DNA of 64,000 nucleotides from Phytophthora sp. 'mugwort' (lineage: Eukaryota; Oomycota; Peronosporomycetes; Peronosporales; Peronosporaceae): assembly GCA_033558025.1 (NCBI GenBank), contig JAUCEF010000017.1, positions 2,914,001-2,978,000 of the forward strand, read 5' to 3'. Below are positions 1-11,233 of the stretch, piece after piece. Under the pieces are notes generated by a model. That model saw only the letters and a list, made by a program, of their open reading frames with translations, did no database searches and was not told the origin of the DNA. Made by a program: the position numbers and the translations under genes. Each line of letters starts with the position of its first letter. The first letter of the stretch is position 1.

Positions 1-3000
1 TTTGGTCGTTTCCAGGTCCGTGATTACCTGAACATTTTCCGTCACATCTCCCTCAGCATCCGCTAAACTCGATAGAATTCGATCTTCAAGTGTCTGGATC
101 CGAATTTTGAACTCATTTTGCTGATGAATAAGTGCAGTGCGAACTTTAGCAATCTTGGGCCACTCTTTGCGCACAACAAGTGCCAAGAGCTGGTCTTCCA
201 GGCCCTGTTGCGTCACAGCAAAATTGATCATGGTTGTTTCCGCCTGGAGCTCAGGAGGGTAGTGCGGGTTCGACAATTTTGTGTGTAGATATAGACGGAA
301 ATCTGGGTGTAATTCGACCAGCTTGTCTCCCATTTTCAGCAGTGTTTTATGCCCACGTACCGTCGTAGACCGGGAAATTACGGGCCACAGACAGACTTCC
401 AGCTTCTCACCCATATTTTCCACGATTACAGTATGGCCATGCTCCACTGCTGTTTCCAGCAATTGTGCCAGATTTGGCTGGTCTTGACGCACAACCTGCA
501 GTGACCTTGGATTCGCACGCCGCGCATGCTTCTCCATTTCTCGCAGCCAATATATACCTTGAAGCTGCGGGTCAACCAGTAATGGGGCACGGGAGCTGTT
601 GCGCACAATAGCACCATTTTCGATCGAAACGCGGTCGCTCGGAAGTCCTTTCGTATTCCACTCGGCAATCTCGGATTGTGTCGCAAGAATATGTAAAGGA
701 TTGCCATCTTGAGTCATAGTGTTGGCCTTGATATTATCTTTGTCGGTTTTTGAGAGTTTCTCAGCCAGCGATTTTCGAAGGAACGGCAACCACTTGTCGT
801 TGATAAGCAAGTCTCTGAAGGGTTTCGTGAAAGCACCAACGTAGGAAACGAAACTAGCAGCTATCACGACATTGCAGACCAACATTTCAGCCCTTACGCC
901 GAGCTGCTCGAGTTCAAGAGACCACCGTTCACTCTCACTTCCCAGCGCCATTGCAAGCCGTCGAGCTAGTTCCATACGAAGGCGACCTCGCTCCAGCAAT
1001 GCCACTGCATCTTGGACCTCCTTGTTAATCTTATCGAACTCTCCGGTTAAAATGGCAAGCTTCTCTTCCAGTGCAGCTACCTTTTGGTTTACGAGTTCAA
1101 GCCTGTCATTGGCAATCCGCAGCTTTTCGTTAGCTTCTTCTAATGCTCGTTTCTTTGGTTCCACCACGACAATGGCGTCGTAATATGCCACAATATTGAT
1201 TACCCAAGCGCACAGTCCAGCAGCGGCTGAATTTTTCTTTTCAATTGCCTCCACATTGAAGTACTCCAGCTGTAAGAAGGGACGAATTTCTTTCCAGTTA
1301 ACTTCAGGAACGTGCTGGTTATCCACCAACTCCTTGAATCCTTTCAGCTCTTCTATCAACGCGTTAATATTTCCCAGCAACGCTTTCTTCGAGGCTTCCC
1401 ATGATCGATCTTTGTCTTTTACCTTGCCGTTTTTCTGAATGATCACGTTTGGATTCACTCCAGCAAAAAGCACAACTACAGCACCGAATATGTCGCCCAC
1501 GCCTGCAGGAGGCTTGGCCATTGTCTTACAGTTCCCGAGATCCTTTTTGTTGAGTGTGTCCAGAGCGGCCATCGCGGCATCAACCATTGGCTGTGCTTGC
1601 GAGAGGTCTGCTTCGGTATCCGCTTTCTTTGCTGACACATCTGTCTGAATTAAGGCGCACTTCTCACGCTCGACGTTTGCTCTAGCTGTTTCGTTTTCCA
1701 CAAGTTCTTTATCTTTCTGCAGTCGCGCTGCTAGCTCCTCCACAATAACCTTCTTCTTTTCAGCTTCGTCTAGCGTACGTTTTAACTCTTCTTCCATGGT
1801 AGCCACAATTTCTCCTGTTGACTCCATTTTCTCGATGCCACTTTGAAGACGTTGCATTGCCTTTTGATGGTTTGTGTGCTTCTGCACAAGCAGTCGCTGA
1901 TACAACGTCAGACATTCGAGATACGACTTCGGCGTAGAATATACGTGACGCTTCTCAAGTGCGAAGAACTCCTTTGCCACGGTGTTTGTGCTCTGGAAAG
2001 CAAACGGCATGAAGTTTTGCACCGCCATTGCGACATTTTCTGGAGGTTTCAGCTGCGGAAGATCGTCAAACGATAGGATGCGTGCAGCAACTGAGCGCAA
2101 TGCCTCTTTAGGCCATGGTTGAAACCAATCAATCAACGCGCAATTTACTAGTGCCGGGAACTTTCGAGCCCGCATCCGGAAGTCGGCTGTTGCCGGAGAA
2201 AAGCAAAGGACGACGTGCAGGTTGCGCTTGATTTCCTGTGCAAACCATCGCCACGCACGCTCTTTTTCGGATCCTTCAGTCCCAACATTCATAGCAACAT
2301 TAGAGGGGCCAGACGGGTCTGCTGCAGCGCTTGCTGCTAACGCAGCCATCATCTTTGGCTGGAACTGTTGAATTAAACTTGTTTGCTCGTCAGCATTGTA
2401 AAGGTCTGGGATATTTCCGCTTGACAGCAGGTCGTTCAAATATACAAGCATTCGTTCATTCTTGATTTGATTGTCGTCGAACAAGAAAACAACACCGTCG
2501 CCCTTCACACCTGCCTTCATGAACATATTCTGAAGATCAGATTTGAAGTCCAGAAGTGAATAAGTCTGCGTTATTGTGATCTCCACTAGTGCGTATCCAC
2601 AAATGAATGCACTTAGACGTGCCAATGACTTGCGGCCACTTCCACCGACACCGACGAGTAGTGCATGGCCCGATGGGTTTGAGATTATGCGCGCAATGCG
2701 AGCAATATGCTCTAATGCGTCCTTGAACAGTACCAGGTTCATCTTTGCATTCAGCTCATTGTGCTCTGATAACGCTTCTTCAACAGTTGCATGAAGAACT
2801 TGGAAAGATACCACTTGGTCATATTCGTTCGTACGCAAACCATTTGCAAAATGACAAAATAGAACCGGGTCGGTCAGAAGAAGAGATGACTCGTTGTTGC
2901 TTTCTGCCCCCGATGAGACAGGGGCAAAGTAACGCATAAAATTTAGTGCAGGAAAGCACTTTCGTGCTTGCTGCTGCACGATGGAAGTGAATTTTGCTTG

Positions 3001-6000
3001 GTCTTGCGTAGACACTAAGCGGTCTCCGTAGACGCGCGAGGATTCATGTACCCATAGCAGCGCAAACTTTAGTGGGTCTTCAAATGTCGGTGGTTTCGCC
3101 ATCAACAAGCCTTGAAAGACATTCGCCACATGCCGAATATTAAACTCGTAGTGAAAATTAGACGCTGTCTTCCGAAATGTACTACACACCTGCATATGGA
3201 GATTTAGAGCAGCTTTTAGAATTGGCTGGGACATCTTGCGGATATCTTCAACAAAGTCAGCGACATAACCTTCGAGAAATGTTGTGTAAATAACTTGTAG
3301 ACTTGCCGCACTCAGCTGGGGTAGTGCAAAGGTTACGAAATGACGTTGAAGACGCGGGTTGATGCTGAAACTTCCGGCTTTGGGGTTCATACAACTTAAG
3401 AACTGCACATTCACGATGTTTTTTTGCGAGAACTTAGCCTTGTCGTACCAATGACCGTAGTCCAAATATTGGCGAAGTAATGCAATGGCGCTTTGAGTCC
3501 CGTACGGGTCGACCTGAGGGAGGTTCAAGTCGTCTAGAAAGTAAATCAACTGCTCCCCAACAGTTGGCCCAAACGTCGAGCCAACTCGTTTCGAGAGCTT
3601 CGATTCGAGTACAGCTTGGAGTGCGTTAGCATTTGTGTAGTAGTTGAAGTTGATACTCATGCTAGCAGCTGGCCCTTTGGTAGCAGCATAGGCCGTTGAT
3701 GAAGCTAACGTGGAAGCAGGTTCAGGTTTATCTCCAGAGACCTGAACGTCTAGGTTATTGAGCAAACCTTGAACCAGCTGGGTCTTGCCCGTGCCTGCAC
3801 TGCCACAAAGCATGAAAGGACGCTCTTCGCGGACCATAATGCTCATCCAACTCGTGATGGAGGCTGTTTCGGGGGTAGGCACTGTAATCGATGACATGGA
3901 AACAGATCCATCGAAGTGGACAGCCTTAAAATATGGCGACGCTCGCCAAGTATCAAATGAAAGCGTTATAGGATCAAGCCAATAATCGAAGACAGTGTCA
4001 CGAGCTGGGAATTTAATGTGCTTGAACTCGCTTCTCCACCACTCGCTAAATAATTTGCGGTAGTCGGTTCCATCGTCAGTAATCGTAAGTGCAGCACCAA
4101 ATGCCCAGACAGAGATAAACCCACTCAGAAAGTCTACTTTCTTGGAGTCCCGCAGGGTTTCAACGTCCAGTACAGCGTCAAGAAAATAGAGGTACGTATG
4201 AACCATAGCAATTTCCTGCATCGGCACGATAGTCTTGCAACATTGCTTTACAAATGCAATAATAGGATCGATGTACTTGTTCATAGCTTCCCCCAAAGCC
4301 GTACGCTGCTGAACAGACGTGCCTTTAGTCGCTACCCAGCTCGCCAAAAACGATCTCCATTGAAAACCATCGTCATCAGAAATATACAGTATACCTGCAC
4401 GCGACACCGTAGCGGGGGTTGCATATTTCAAATCTCGAATTTCAAAAAGGAGTCGCATATTCAGCTTAAGTGGAATACGCTCATTGGATGCAAGTGTTAG
4501 CATCTTATTATCATCCATGACAGAATTCATCGACTCAATCCAATTTGCGTCCAGATCCCCATCCAGTACAATCCACTTTGGTCGAGGGTCTGTGACTGAA
4601 CCACCGGCTACATCACGCATAATCTTAGACAGAAGACCATCCTTCCACTCCCGTGTCCCGAGTACCATATAGCCGTACAGGTCCTCAGTTGAAACCGCCT
4701 TGGGATTGAGATCAATCACCTTCGTCACGTATCCCTCTCCTTTCTTTTTCCGAGCAGCGACAAGAGTTTCACAACATTCAGTCTTTCCACTCCCAGGCGG
4801 CCCCATTACGAAGACGCAGTGACGGATGGCTAATAATTCTTCGAGCTGAATAACCTTGAGCCTGAAGTGTTCATGAGGCCAAAGCCCGCGATCTTCGCAC
4901 GCAACGTGCACGTGTTTTTCCATTGACTCGTCAATTTTACGCGGTAAATTCAGGTTGGGGAAAAGATCGCTAAGCAGACCATTAAAGACGAGAAGGTCTT
5001 GCTTAACGATTTTGGGCAAGTTAAAATCTCGAAGAGAACGCATAAGGATTTCTTGCTCTGAAAGTTTCGGTTCGGCACGCTTGAAGGAGCCAGCGACAAC
5101 AAGTACACTCTTGACTGCTCTAAGACCCCAGTCATAGTGATCTTGCTTAGAGAGAAGCTCTCGAAGTAGTGAATACAGACTGAAAAACTTAGCAGCTAGC
5201 AATTTGGCTTCTCGAAATCCTTCCGCCATTAGCATATTTTCACAGATGAGCACAAGGTCCGGTGCCATAACTGTAATCGGTCGAAACAGTGCTTTTAAGC
5301 CTTCAGGTAATTCCGATCGTCCAAGGTAGCCAGGATTCATCGTAATGAAGGTGCCACAGGTGGGATCGAGTTTGACCGAGTTACCTTCAACTACAACGTG
5401 GCCGCTTCCACTGCGAATTCCATCGCAGACAGCTTTAAATTGGACAGAGCAAACGGACAAAACCTCCGGTGCGAGTCGGTTGAACTCGTCAAAACAGCCC
5501 CAAGCTCCTGCGCTCGCCAATCCCTTAAAAATATTGCCAAGATTCTTGTAGTCCATTTCCGGCGAGCAGTTGAACACGTAGCAGATTTTGCCCACCATAT
5601 TTGCCAGGTCTTTCGTCGTTTCAGTTTTACCTGTTCCAGCAGGCCCGGCAGGAGCGCAGCCCATTTGAATATGAAGTGCTTGAGTGGCTGTAACATAAAT
5701 TCTGTCGGTGAGAGGCGTGATTACAAGTCTAGGCCCATTGCCCAAATACTCGAACCCGTAGTCAAACGTCGCGTCGCAGATCTCCAGGTAGGTGTGGTTT
5801 TGATTATCCGAGCGTCGCTGTTTTAACTGCGACTGCCAAAAGAAGGAACTAGGCATGGTGATCTCTTCATAAAGAAGTTTCTGTACGATATCACGTGAAT
5901 GTGCGTCTATCGTGATCATACACATTGTTCGTTGGCGATCTCCCTTTGGCAGATTAGTTTGAGTCAGCTTGATCAAGTCGTTTAGCTGAATCACAATTTT

Positions 6001-9000
6001 ATCTAGCAGCTCTTTCATGGCAGTCGCATGACTCTTAGATAATAGTTCAAAAGCATTCTCAACACTTCTCGCGTATTCAATTCCAGCGACAAGCAAAGCA
6101 ATCTGGGCCGCATCCATATTTTCCTTCCGTGTTTCTCCTTCACTAACTGGTGGAAGTTTCTGCAACAGCCAGTCCACACGATTTTGCGCGGGAAATCGAG
6201 TTATTGATGTTGCGACATTGCCCATCAAGGTGAGTTGAATAGACTCCAGTATCGTCTGCATGTACAGCTCCACCTTTCCATCGAGTGTTACCTTGTTCTC
6301 GAATGAGATGGTTTCCTTAGTGGGGTCACTGGATATAAAGTGAGTTGCCAGAATTGAGCTGGCAGTCCCGTTGCTTTCTTTCTCTATCAAAAGTGTGTGT
6401 GTCGCCAGGAATACCTTCTCAAGGTGAATCATAATCTTCTGTGGGTTACTACCATTCGATAAGATGTCGAGCAAATCAGCTTCGGAAATGAAATAAAAGC
6501 GCGGGAACAAACGGCGCTTCGAGTCAAGATACTCTTTTAGTGCTTGTTGGCACTTCTCCAACCGTGCCCGAAGGTCGTTTAGCAAACCAAGCAAGCCAGG
6601 AAGCTGACAGGCTAATAGTACATTCCCCGGTGGCTCTTGAGCCCACATCTGATGTAATGTTTGTCGAACAAGATCATCGACGTCTTTAAACCTCGCAGCT
6701 TCGTCAGGAAGCTCGCGTTTAACCTCCTCCGACTGCATGAAGAGCGGCTCTAGGTACGACCATGATCGTTGAATATCCAGCAGTGCTCCAACAGTTTCAG
6801 AAACGAGCATGAGCTTCTCTCGCCACTTTTGTGTCTGTTCTTGAAAGAAACTATTTCGTCCGGATGTCATTCCTTGCACAAGCAACTGATCAGATTCCAG
6901 CATCTCTACATCGTCTTCAGCCATGTGAAGTAACGGCACGGTCGTTTCTTTATACGACGTCATTGTGAAGCAAATACTCGACCAGCGCTGATCAAGTTCT
7001 TGCAGAACGGACTCTTGTTTCGCCTCTTTCTGCGCGCGATCGGTAATCTCTTCTACATCTCGTTGGAACTCATGGAGGTTCAATGCCAAAATATCTGCAA
7101 ATTTAATAGATGGATTGTCGTCTGGGCACTCGAATGTCACTCCTGAAACCGCAGTAAGGTCGTGCCAGTGGCGTCTTCGCATTGAGGGATGCCGCAGAGC
7201 TTGAAATAGCGGACAAGTACTTAGGAAGTCCTTAACAAGCCGCTCGAACTTTTTGAACGCATCACAGTCCCGGATGTCCTTGTGGGTGGCTTTCACTAGC
7301 GCTAGAAATGCCTTTGCTTCTTCTTCCAATACAATGCCATCAATCATGCTCCATGGGATTTCTCTCGATAGATCAATCTTCCTAGATACCTCTGAAATGG
7401 ATTCCCACATTTGATGACAATGTGCCAGTGTCTGCTGAATGGCTGTCAAAATTGAAGCGCAGGACTCCATTAAATCCTCACACTCCAATATCTCTGCGAT
7501 ATGATTCTTGTGCTTAAAAACAGCATCATCCTTTTCTGCATTCGCCTTCTCTTCGTTGATTAATGCAAGGGCAGTATTGACACCAACAGAAAAGCTCCAG
7601 AAACTCTTTGCCTTGAGCTGCGCCTCTTTTGCTTGCAACTCTTCCATATAAACAGCAATCTCGTCGCGAAACTTTAAGCTTTGTGTAGCGATTAATGGTG
7701 CGACACGATTGCTTGCAGCAGGAACCTTCTTCAGAACCTCCCCCCAAGCGATTTCAATCGCCATCAGTATGTCTAGCTCTTTTGATACCATGATGCCTGC
7801 GTCCTTAAGAAAAGCGATCTCCGCACGCAATTCTTCAATAGATAATGATATCGCTTCTCCGCGCTTCTCAACCATAAATACATGTTCTTTTAGTCTAATC
7901 AATGCCGCTGTAACTTGCGCGGGAGCCCAGGTAGGGTCTGACAAAGGTTGTTCCAGACCGATATTGCATTCTCGCGTCGACTGCTGGAGTCCTTGTAAGT
8001 CATGCAAAACTTGATCCAGCACGAGTTTTCCTGTCATTAAGTTCATCTCTCGAGTAACAGTATCGTCGAACGTAGCCGTGTATGGTGATCCCCGGATCGG
8101 TCCTGCGTTGCTACCAAATGTGCCTTGGAACTCAATTTTTACTCGACGTTCCCCAGGGCTTGGAACCGTATAACTTACCAAGTATTTGCCGTTAAGAAGA
8201 TCTTGAATTTGTAAGCTCGGTAAGAGCATTGGTCCCTGTTCATCTTGCGAGATGTCGACAGTAAATACGTCTCCCCCACGCGTCCGCAAGTTACGCTGAG
8301 CATCTCTCGCCTGAATAATGAAGCACGTTGGCTCTCCACTAGCCCCACCAGCTAGTACGCCAGGTCCATACGCAAAGCATAGAGGCGCATGCGTGACTGA
8401 GAAATAGCTATACGTTTGGAAAGTTGTCGTGAACGAATCACCTTGCAGTGCAACACGGACTTGGACATCCCCAGCCGGAAATGCGGTGAAGTCCGGTGCC
8501 ACAACATTTAGGGTTTGATCGTTAACATATTCGCCTGGAACGTCCACCGACCCTTTTCGACACGAGAACCTAATAGTCACCGGCTTATTGACAAAATCAA
8601 TGCCTTCGATCACCAGCGGCGTCCCACCTGTAATCGGTCCAAAGTCCGGGAAGATGCCCGTAATACCATAGGGAGGACCCACAACACAGCTTACATCGAG
8701 GTAGAACATGTCGTTGAGCCATACATTTGCCCACCCGCCAAATACAATGAGCCGACTACCCTTATCGTCGTAGGCCAGTGTTGTGTCACTTCGTCCGCAA
8801 GGTGGCGTGCCCTCAATTTCTGGAATACTCCAGCTCATTTCACCCGTATCAAGCACACTCAAATCGTTCATGTAGCTTCCTTGCGCATTGTAGTTGTTTG
8901 CTTCTCCAACAACGCCTCCAAACACGAAAACTTTTGCATACGGAATAGCTAGCACTGCACAACATGCATGATTCCATCTCGGCAGCGTCGTGGCCATATG

Positions 9001-9795
9001 TGTGCCTTCCACAAGAGTCCACGAGTTCACCGTCGAGTCAAAAATGTGCAAGTCATTAAACTGTGTCATACTATTCCAGCCTCCGCAAACCAACATCAGA
9101 TCATCCACCGCACAGGCCTGATGACCAGCTCGTTTGTCCGGCGGTTTACCCTTGCAAGTGACTTTCGTCCAGCTCAGATCGTCGGTGCGAAGCATATACA
9201 AGTCGTCGAAGTCTTTTCTGCCGTATCCCGTGCCTCCGTAGCCACCAAACACGTAGATCGAGCGTCGAATGGCCACTGCTGAGTGAGCTCCTCGTGGTGG
9301 TGGCAGCGTTGGCGCCACAGGCTTGGCCACACTGGCACGATGAAGAGCATTGTTATTGTTACTGTTGGGAGGCCCTCCGGGACCTCCTCCAAACTGGCAC
9401 CAGTCCAGTGTAATGGGGTTAAAGATCCACAGGTCATTGAACCTCGTGGAGCTGCTGTGAAAGCCGCCGAAGACGTAGATCTTATTGTCCACGACCGTGG
9501 CCGAGTGCTTCCATCGGGGAGGGGGCCACGCTCCACCCAGAGGCGACCGCAGCCGCTCCCACTCGCTCGGGGCGTTGGCATTTATCTTAAGTGCGAACAA
9601 GTCGTTTGTCGGTCCTGGAGGCTCCGCATAGTCGCAGCCGCCGAACAGGTAGCCACTAGAGCCCACGACGGACAGCGAGTGGCCAGAGCGGCGCATCGGC
9701 ATCTCCCCATTGCGTCTGGCCACGGTCTCCAGCTTGCTCCAGCGCAGCGTCGGCGTCGCAGAGCCGATACCGCCACCAGGGGGAGCGTCCATCAT
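1..9795 (-). CDS. Axonemal dynein heavy chain with N-terminal Kelch propeller (partial, 3' end off window)
   Basis: Motor subunit of a ciliary dynein arm. It reads without a visible intron from ATG at 9795 (a second ATG follows at 9792) to the window edge, about 3,265 codons. N-terminal order: Kelch repeats (several YVFGG-like blades, ~9,750-8,700), an IPT/TIG-like and a filamin-like segment (~8,660-8,060), then the tail and linker. Four Walker A loops follow: AAA1 GPAGTGKTE (~5,650), AAA2 GPPGSGKTE (~4,800), AAA3 GSAGTGKTQ (~3,800) and AAA4 GVGGSGRKS (~2,650). Next come the coiled-coil stalk with its microtubule-binding tip (~1,850-1,000) and the start of AAA5. AAA5 (rest), AAA6 and the C-terminus are outside. 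In Chlamydomonas the Kelch-bearing chain is the outer-arm alpha chain, so I infer an outer-arm alpha-type chain for zoospore flagella. The gene is divergent from the syntaxin gene, with 211 bp between start codons. Confidence 0.93.
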   Translation of the reverse strand, partial: MMDAPPGGGIGSATPTLRWSKLETVARRNGEMPMRRSGHSLSVVGSSGYLFGGCDYAEPPGPTNDLFALKINANAPSEWERLRSPLGGAWPPPRWKHSATVVDNKIYVFGGFHSSSTRFNDLWIFNPITLDWCQFGGGPGGPPNSNNNNALHRASVAKPVAPTLPPPRGAHSAVAIRRSIYVFGGYGGTGYGRKDFDDLYMLRTDDLSWTKVTCKGKPPDKRAGHQACAVDDLMLVCGGWNSMTQFNDLHIFDSTVNSWTLVEGTHMATTLPRWNHACCAVLAIPYAKVFVFGGVVGEANNYNAQGSYMNDLSVLDTGEMSWSIPEIEGTPPCGRSDTTLAYDDKGSRLIVFGGWANVWLNDMFYLDVSCVVGPPYGITGIFPDFGPITGGTPLVIEGIDFVNKPVTIRFSCRKGSVDVPGEYVNDQTLNVVAPDFTAFPAGDVQVRVALQGDSFTTTFQTYSYFSVTHAPLCFAYGPGVLAGGASGEPTCFIIQARDAQRNLRTRGGDVFTVDISQDEQGPMLLPSLQIQDLLNGKYLVSYTVPSPGERRVKIEFQGTFGSNAGPIRGSPYTATFDDTVTREMNLMTGKLVLDQVLHDLQGLQQSTRECNIGLEQPLSDPTWAPAQVTAALIRLKEHVFMVEKRGEAISLSIEELRAEIAFLKDAGIMVSKELDILMAIEIAWGEVLKKVPAASNRVAPLIATQSLKFRDEIAVYMEELQAKEAQLKAKSFWSFSVGVNTALALINEEKANAEKDDAVFKHKNHIAEILECEDLMESCASILTAIQQTLAHCHQMWESISEVSRKIDLSREIPWSMIDGIVLEEEAKAFLALVKATHKDIRDCDAFKKFERLVKDFLSTCPLFQALRHPSMRRRHWHDLTAVSGVTFECPDDNPSIKFADILALNLHEFQRDVEEITDRAQKEAKQESVLQELDQRWSSICFTMTSYKETTVPLLHMAEDDVEMLESDQLLVQGMTSGRNSFFQEQTQKWREKLMLVSETVGALLDIQRSWSYLEPLFMQSEEVKRELPDEAARFKDVDDLVRQTLHQMWAQEPPGNVLLACQLPGLLGLLNDLRARLEKCQQALKEYLDSKRRLFPRFYFISEADLLDILSNGSNPQKIMIHLEKVFLATHTLLIEKESNGTASSILATHFISSDPTKETISFENKVTLDGKVELYMQTILESIQLTLMGNVATSITRFPAQNRVDWLLQKLPPVSEGETRKENMDAAQIALLVAGIEYARSVENAFELLSKSHATAMKELLDKIVIQLNDLIKLTQTNLPKGDRQRTMCMITIDAHSRDIVQKLLYEEITMPSSFFWQSQLKQRRSDNQNHTYLEICDATFDYGFEYLGNGPRLVITPLTDRIYVTATQALHIQMGCAPAGPAGTGKTETTKDLANMVGKICYVFNCSPEMDYKNLGNIFKGLASAGAWGCFDEFNRLAPEVLSVCSVQFKAVCDGIRSGSGHVVVEGNSVKLDPTCGTFITMNPGYLGRSELPEGLKALFRPITVMAPDLVLICENMLMAEGFREAKLLAAKFFSLYSLLRELLSKQDHYDWGLRAVKSVLVVAGSFKRAEPKLSEQEILMRSLRDFNLPKIVKQDLLVFNGLLSDLFPNLNLPRKIDESMEKHVHVACEDRGLWPHEHFRLKVIQLEELLAIRHCVFVMGPPGSGKTECCETLVAARKKKGEGYVTKVIDLNPKAVSTEDLYGYMVLGTREWKDGLLSKIMRDVAGGSVTDPRPKWIVLDGDLDANWIESMNSVMDDNKMLTLASNERIPLKLNMRLLFEIRDLKYATPATVSRAGILYISDDDGFQWRSFLASWVATKGTSVQQRTALGEAMNKYIDPIIAFVKQCCKTIVPMQEIAMVHTYLYFLDAVLDVETLRDSKKVDFLSGFISVWAFGAALTITDDGTDYRKLFSEWWRSEFKHIKFPARDTVFDYWLDPITLSFDTWRASPYFKAVHFDGSVSMSSITVPTPETASITSWMSIMVREERPFMLCGSAGTGKTQLVQGLLNNLDVQVSGDKPEPASTLASSTAYAATKGPAASMSINFNYYTNANALQAVLESKLSKRVGSTFGPTVGEQLIYFLDDLNLPQVDPYGTQSAIALLRQYLDYGHWYDKAKFSQKNIVNVQFLSCMNPKAGSFSINPRLQRHFVTFALPQLSAASLQVIYTTFLEGYVADFVEDIRKMSQPILKAALNLHMQVCSTFRKTASNFHYEFNIRHVANVFQGLLMAKPPTFEDPLKFALLWVHESSRVYGDRLVSTQDQAKFTSIVQQQARKCFPALNFMRYFAPVSSGAESNNESSLLLTDPVLFCHFANGLRTNEYDQVVSFQVLHATVEEALSEHNELNAKMNLVLFKDALEHIARIARIISNPSGHALLVGVGGSGRKSLARLSAFICGYALVEITITQTYSLLDFKSDLQNMFMKAGVKGDGVVFLFDDNQIKNERMLVYLNDLLSSGNIPDLYNADEQTSLIQQFQPKMMAALAASAAADPSGPSNVAMNVGTEGSEKERAWRWFAQEIKRNLHVVLCFSPATADFRMRARKFPALVNCALIDWFQPWPKEALRSVAARILSFDDLPQLKPPENVAMAVQNFMPFAFQSTNTVAKEFFALEKRHVYSTPKSYLECLTLYQRLLVQKHTNHQKAMQRLQSGIEKMESTGEIVATMEEELKRTLDEAEKKKVIVEELAARLQKDKELVENETARANVEREKCALIQTDVSAKKADTEADLSQAQPMVDAAMAALDTLNKKDLGNCKTMAKPPAGVGDIFGAVVVLFAGVNPNVIIQKNGKVKDKDRSWEASKKALLGNINALIEELKGFKELVDNQHVPEVNWKEIRPFLQLEYFNVEAIEKKNSAAAGLCAWVINIVAYYDAIVVVEPKKRALEEANEKLRIANDRLELVNQKVAALEEKLAILTGEFDKINKEVQDAVALLERGRLRMELARRLAMALGSESERWSLELEQLGVRAEMLVCNVVIAASFVSYVGAFTKPFRDLLINDKWLPFLRKSLAEKLSKTDKDNIKANTMTQDGNPLHILATQSEIAEWNTKGLPSDRVSIENGAIVRNSSRAPLLVDPQLQGIYWLREMEKHARRANPRSLQVVRQDQPNLAQLLETAVEHGHTVIVENMGEKLEVCLWPVISRSTTVRGHKTLLKMGDKLVELHPDFRLYLHTKLSNPHYPPELQAETTMINFAVTQQGLEDQLLALVVRKEWPKIAKVRTALIHQQNEFKIRIQTLEDRILSSLADAEGDVTENVQVITDLETTK

Positions 9796-10006
9796 CGAGT
9801 GCGGAATAGGAGTGAAGGTCTTTCCTTGTCTTGAGGCGCCCCAATGCTTAAAGGCACATTGAACTTGTGATTTTGCGGGTCGTGGATTGGTTGAAACAGA
9901 TCGGGTTTAAACCAATCAGAACTTTCCGCGACGTTTCAAGATACCATGCCGATCTTCAATCAATGCTGACGGTCGAGATTGAGGCAGTGAAGAAGACGTC
10001 AAGGCC
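9796..10006. promoter_or_regulatory. Divergent promoter region, dynein / syntaxin
   Basis: Only 211 bp separate the dynein start (9795, minus) from the syntaxin start (10007, plus), so both promoters must lie here or overlap the 5' ends. A CCAAT pentamer on the plus strand at 9912-9916 is the only recognisable element. No clear oomycete initiator was seen. Confidence 0.4.
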
Positions 10007-11233
10007 ATGGCGTACCGTAATCTTACGGGTCGCTTCCTGGAGCGGCGGGGGAACCTGCGAAAGCGCAACTTGCGCTTCCTAATGCGCCCGCGACTCGATA
10101 ACTCGCCGTTGCTAAGCGCGCTGTTTGTATCGAAGCAGGTAGCGAGACAGTGAGCGCTGGCATGGAGATCACGGAATCTAACTTGAATATGTTTTTTTTT
10201 TTATGCGTCTGCAGCGGAACAAGTCGCAGGCGATGGAGAAAGCGTTGCTGCAAGACGCAAGCGAGTTTCCCCGGGGGAAACATAGTGATGTCCACAAGCC
10301 GGAGTGGACACGCTTTGTCGACAGCGCAGACGAATCCATCCGCCTGCTGCATGCAAAATGTACGAAACTTGTCAACAAAATCATTGCCGACTTGGTGCTC
10401 GTCATAACCATTGACTGTTACTGGTATTCTGATTGTTTTTGTCGTCATTGCATCAGTGGAGTATTTGCAATTGCTGCATACTCGAAGACTAATGATCCGA
10501 TTCGACGACTCGGAGGTTCAGCAAGAGCACGAGATCAATTGCCTCACTGAGGAGATCACGGCATTGTTCCATAAAGCGGATCGGTCGCTGAAGAAAATCA
10601 CCAGCGCTTTTGTCGGTGGTGAGCCGAGTCCATCGCCGGCGGATCGTCTTGTGCGGCTGAACATACAGAGAGCCATTGCGGGTCGACTGCAGGAGATATC
10701 CATTCAGTTTCGAACGAGGCAGCGCGAGTATCTTCAGCGCCTTCAGCTGCAGAAGTTCGGGGGTGAGATATTCGATGTTGACGCAATGGAAAAGGGGGCG
10801 GCGGAATCGAGCGAAAGTTTCCGGTTCGGCAACAAGGTCACCGCATTCGCGGTGGACCGCACCGAGTACGACATCATGACTCGAGACATCGAAATCCAGC
10901 GGATCGCCAAGTCGGTCGCGATGCTGGCGACTATGTTCAAGGAAGTAGCCGAGATGGTGATCGACCAAGGCACGCTCATCGACCGGATCGACTACAACAT
11001 GGAGCAGGTAACGACACCTCATTAATTTTTCCATCCTTGCAGTACGCCAAAATAACGCACTTGTTACCAATATAAAAAATATACTCCAGGTTGTCGAGAG
11101 AATGCGGTCCGGACTGGGGCAGCTTGACCGCGCCGACAAAAACCAGCGCAACACGAGGCCTGAGCGCTGTATCTTCTTGCTGCTCGCGCTCATCACGCTA
11201 TGCTTCTTCATCCTCATCACGAAGCACTCGTGA
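10007..11233 (+). CDS. Syntaxin-16/Tlg2-type Qa-SNARE
   Basis: Tail-anchored t-SNARE of the trans-Golgi/endosome route. Exon 1 (10007-10138) starts with YRNLTGRFLERR, matching the syntaxin-16 N-terminus. Intron 10139-10214 follows. Exon 3 holds the Habc end and the SNARE helix with zero-layer Gln in IDQGTLIDRIDYN. Intron 11008-11089 interrupts the helix, and the last exon (11090-11233) gives the end of the helix plus a C-terminal membrane anchor (FLLLALITLCFFILI) and a short tail. The second intron (ending near 10461) is uncertain: donors at 10371 or 10395, both phase 0, keep the frame, giving roughly 325-333 aa. A longer ORF on the opposite strand (10489-11352) is a shadow, because the plus-strand exons carry the conserved family motifs. 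Confidence 0.9.
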
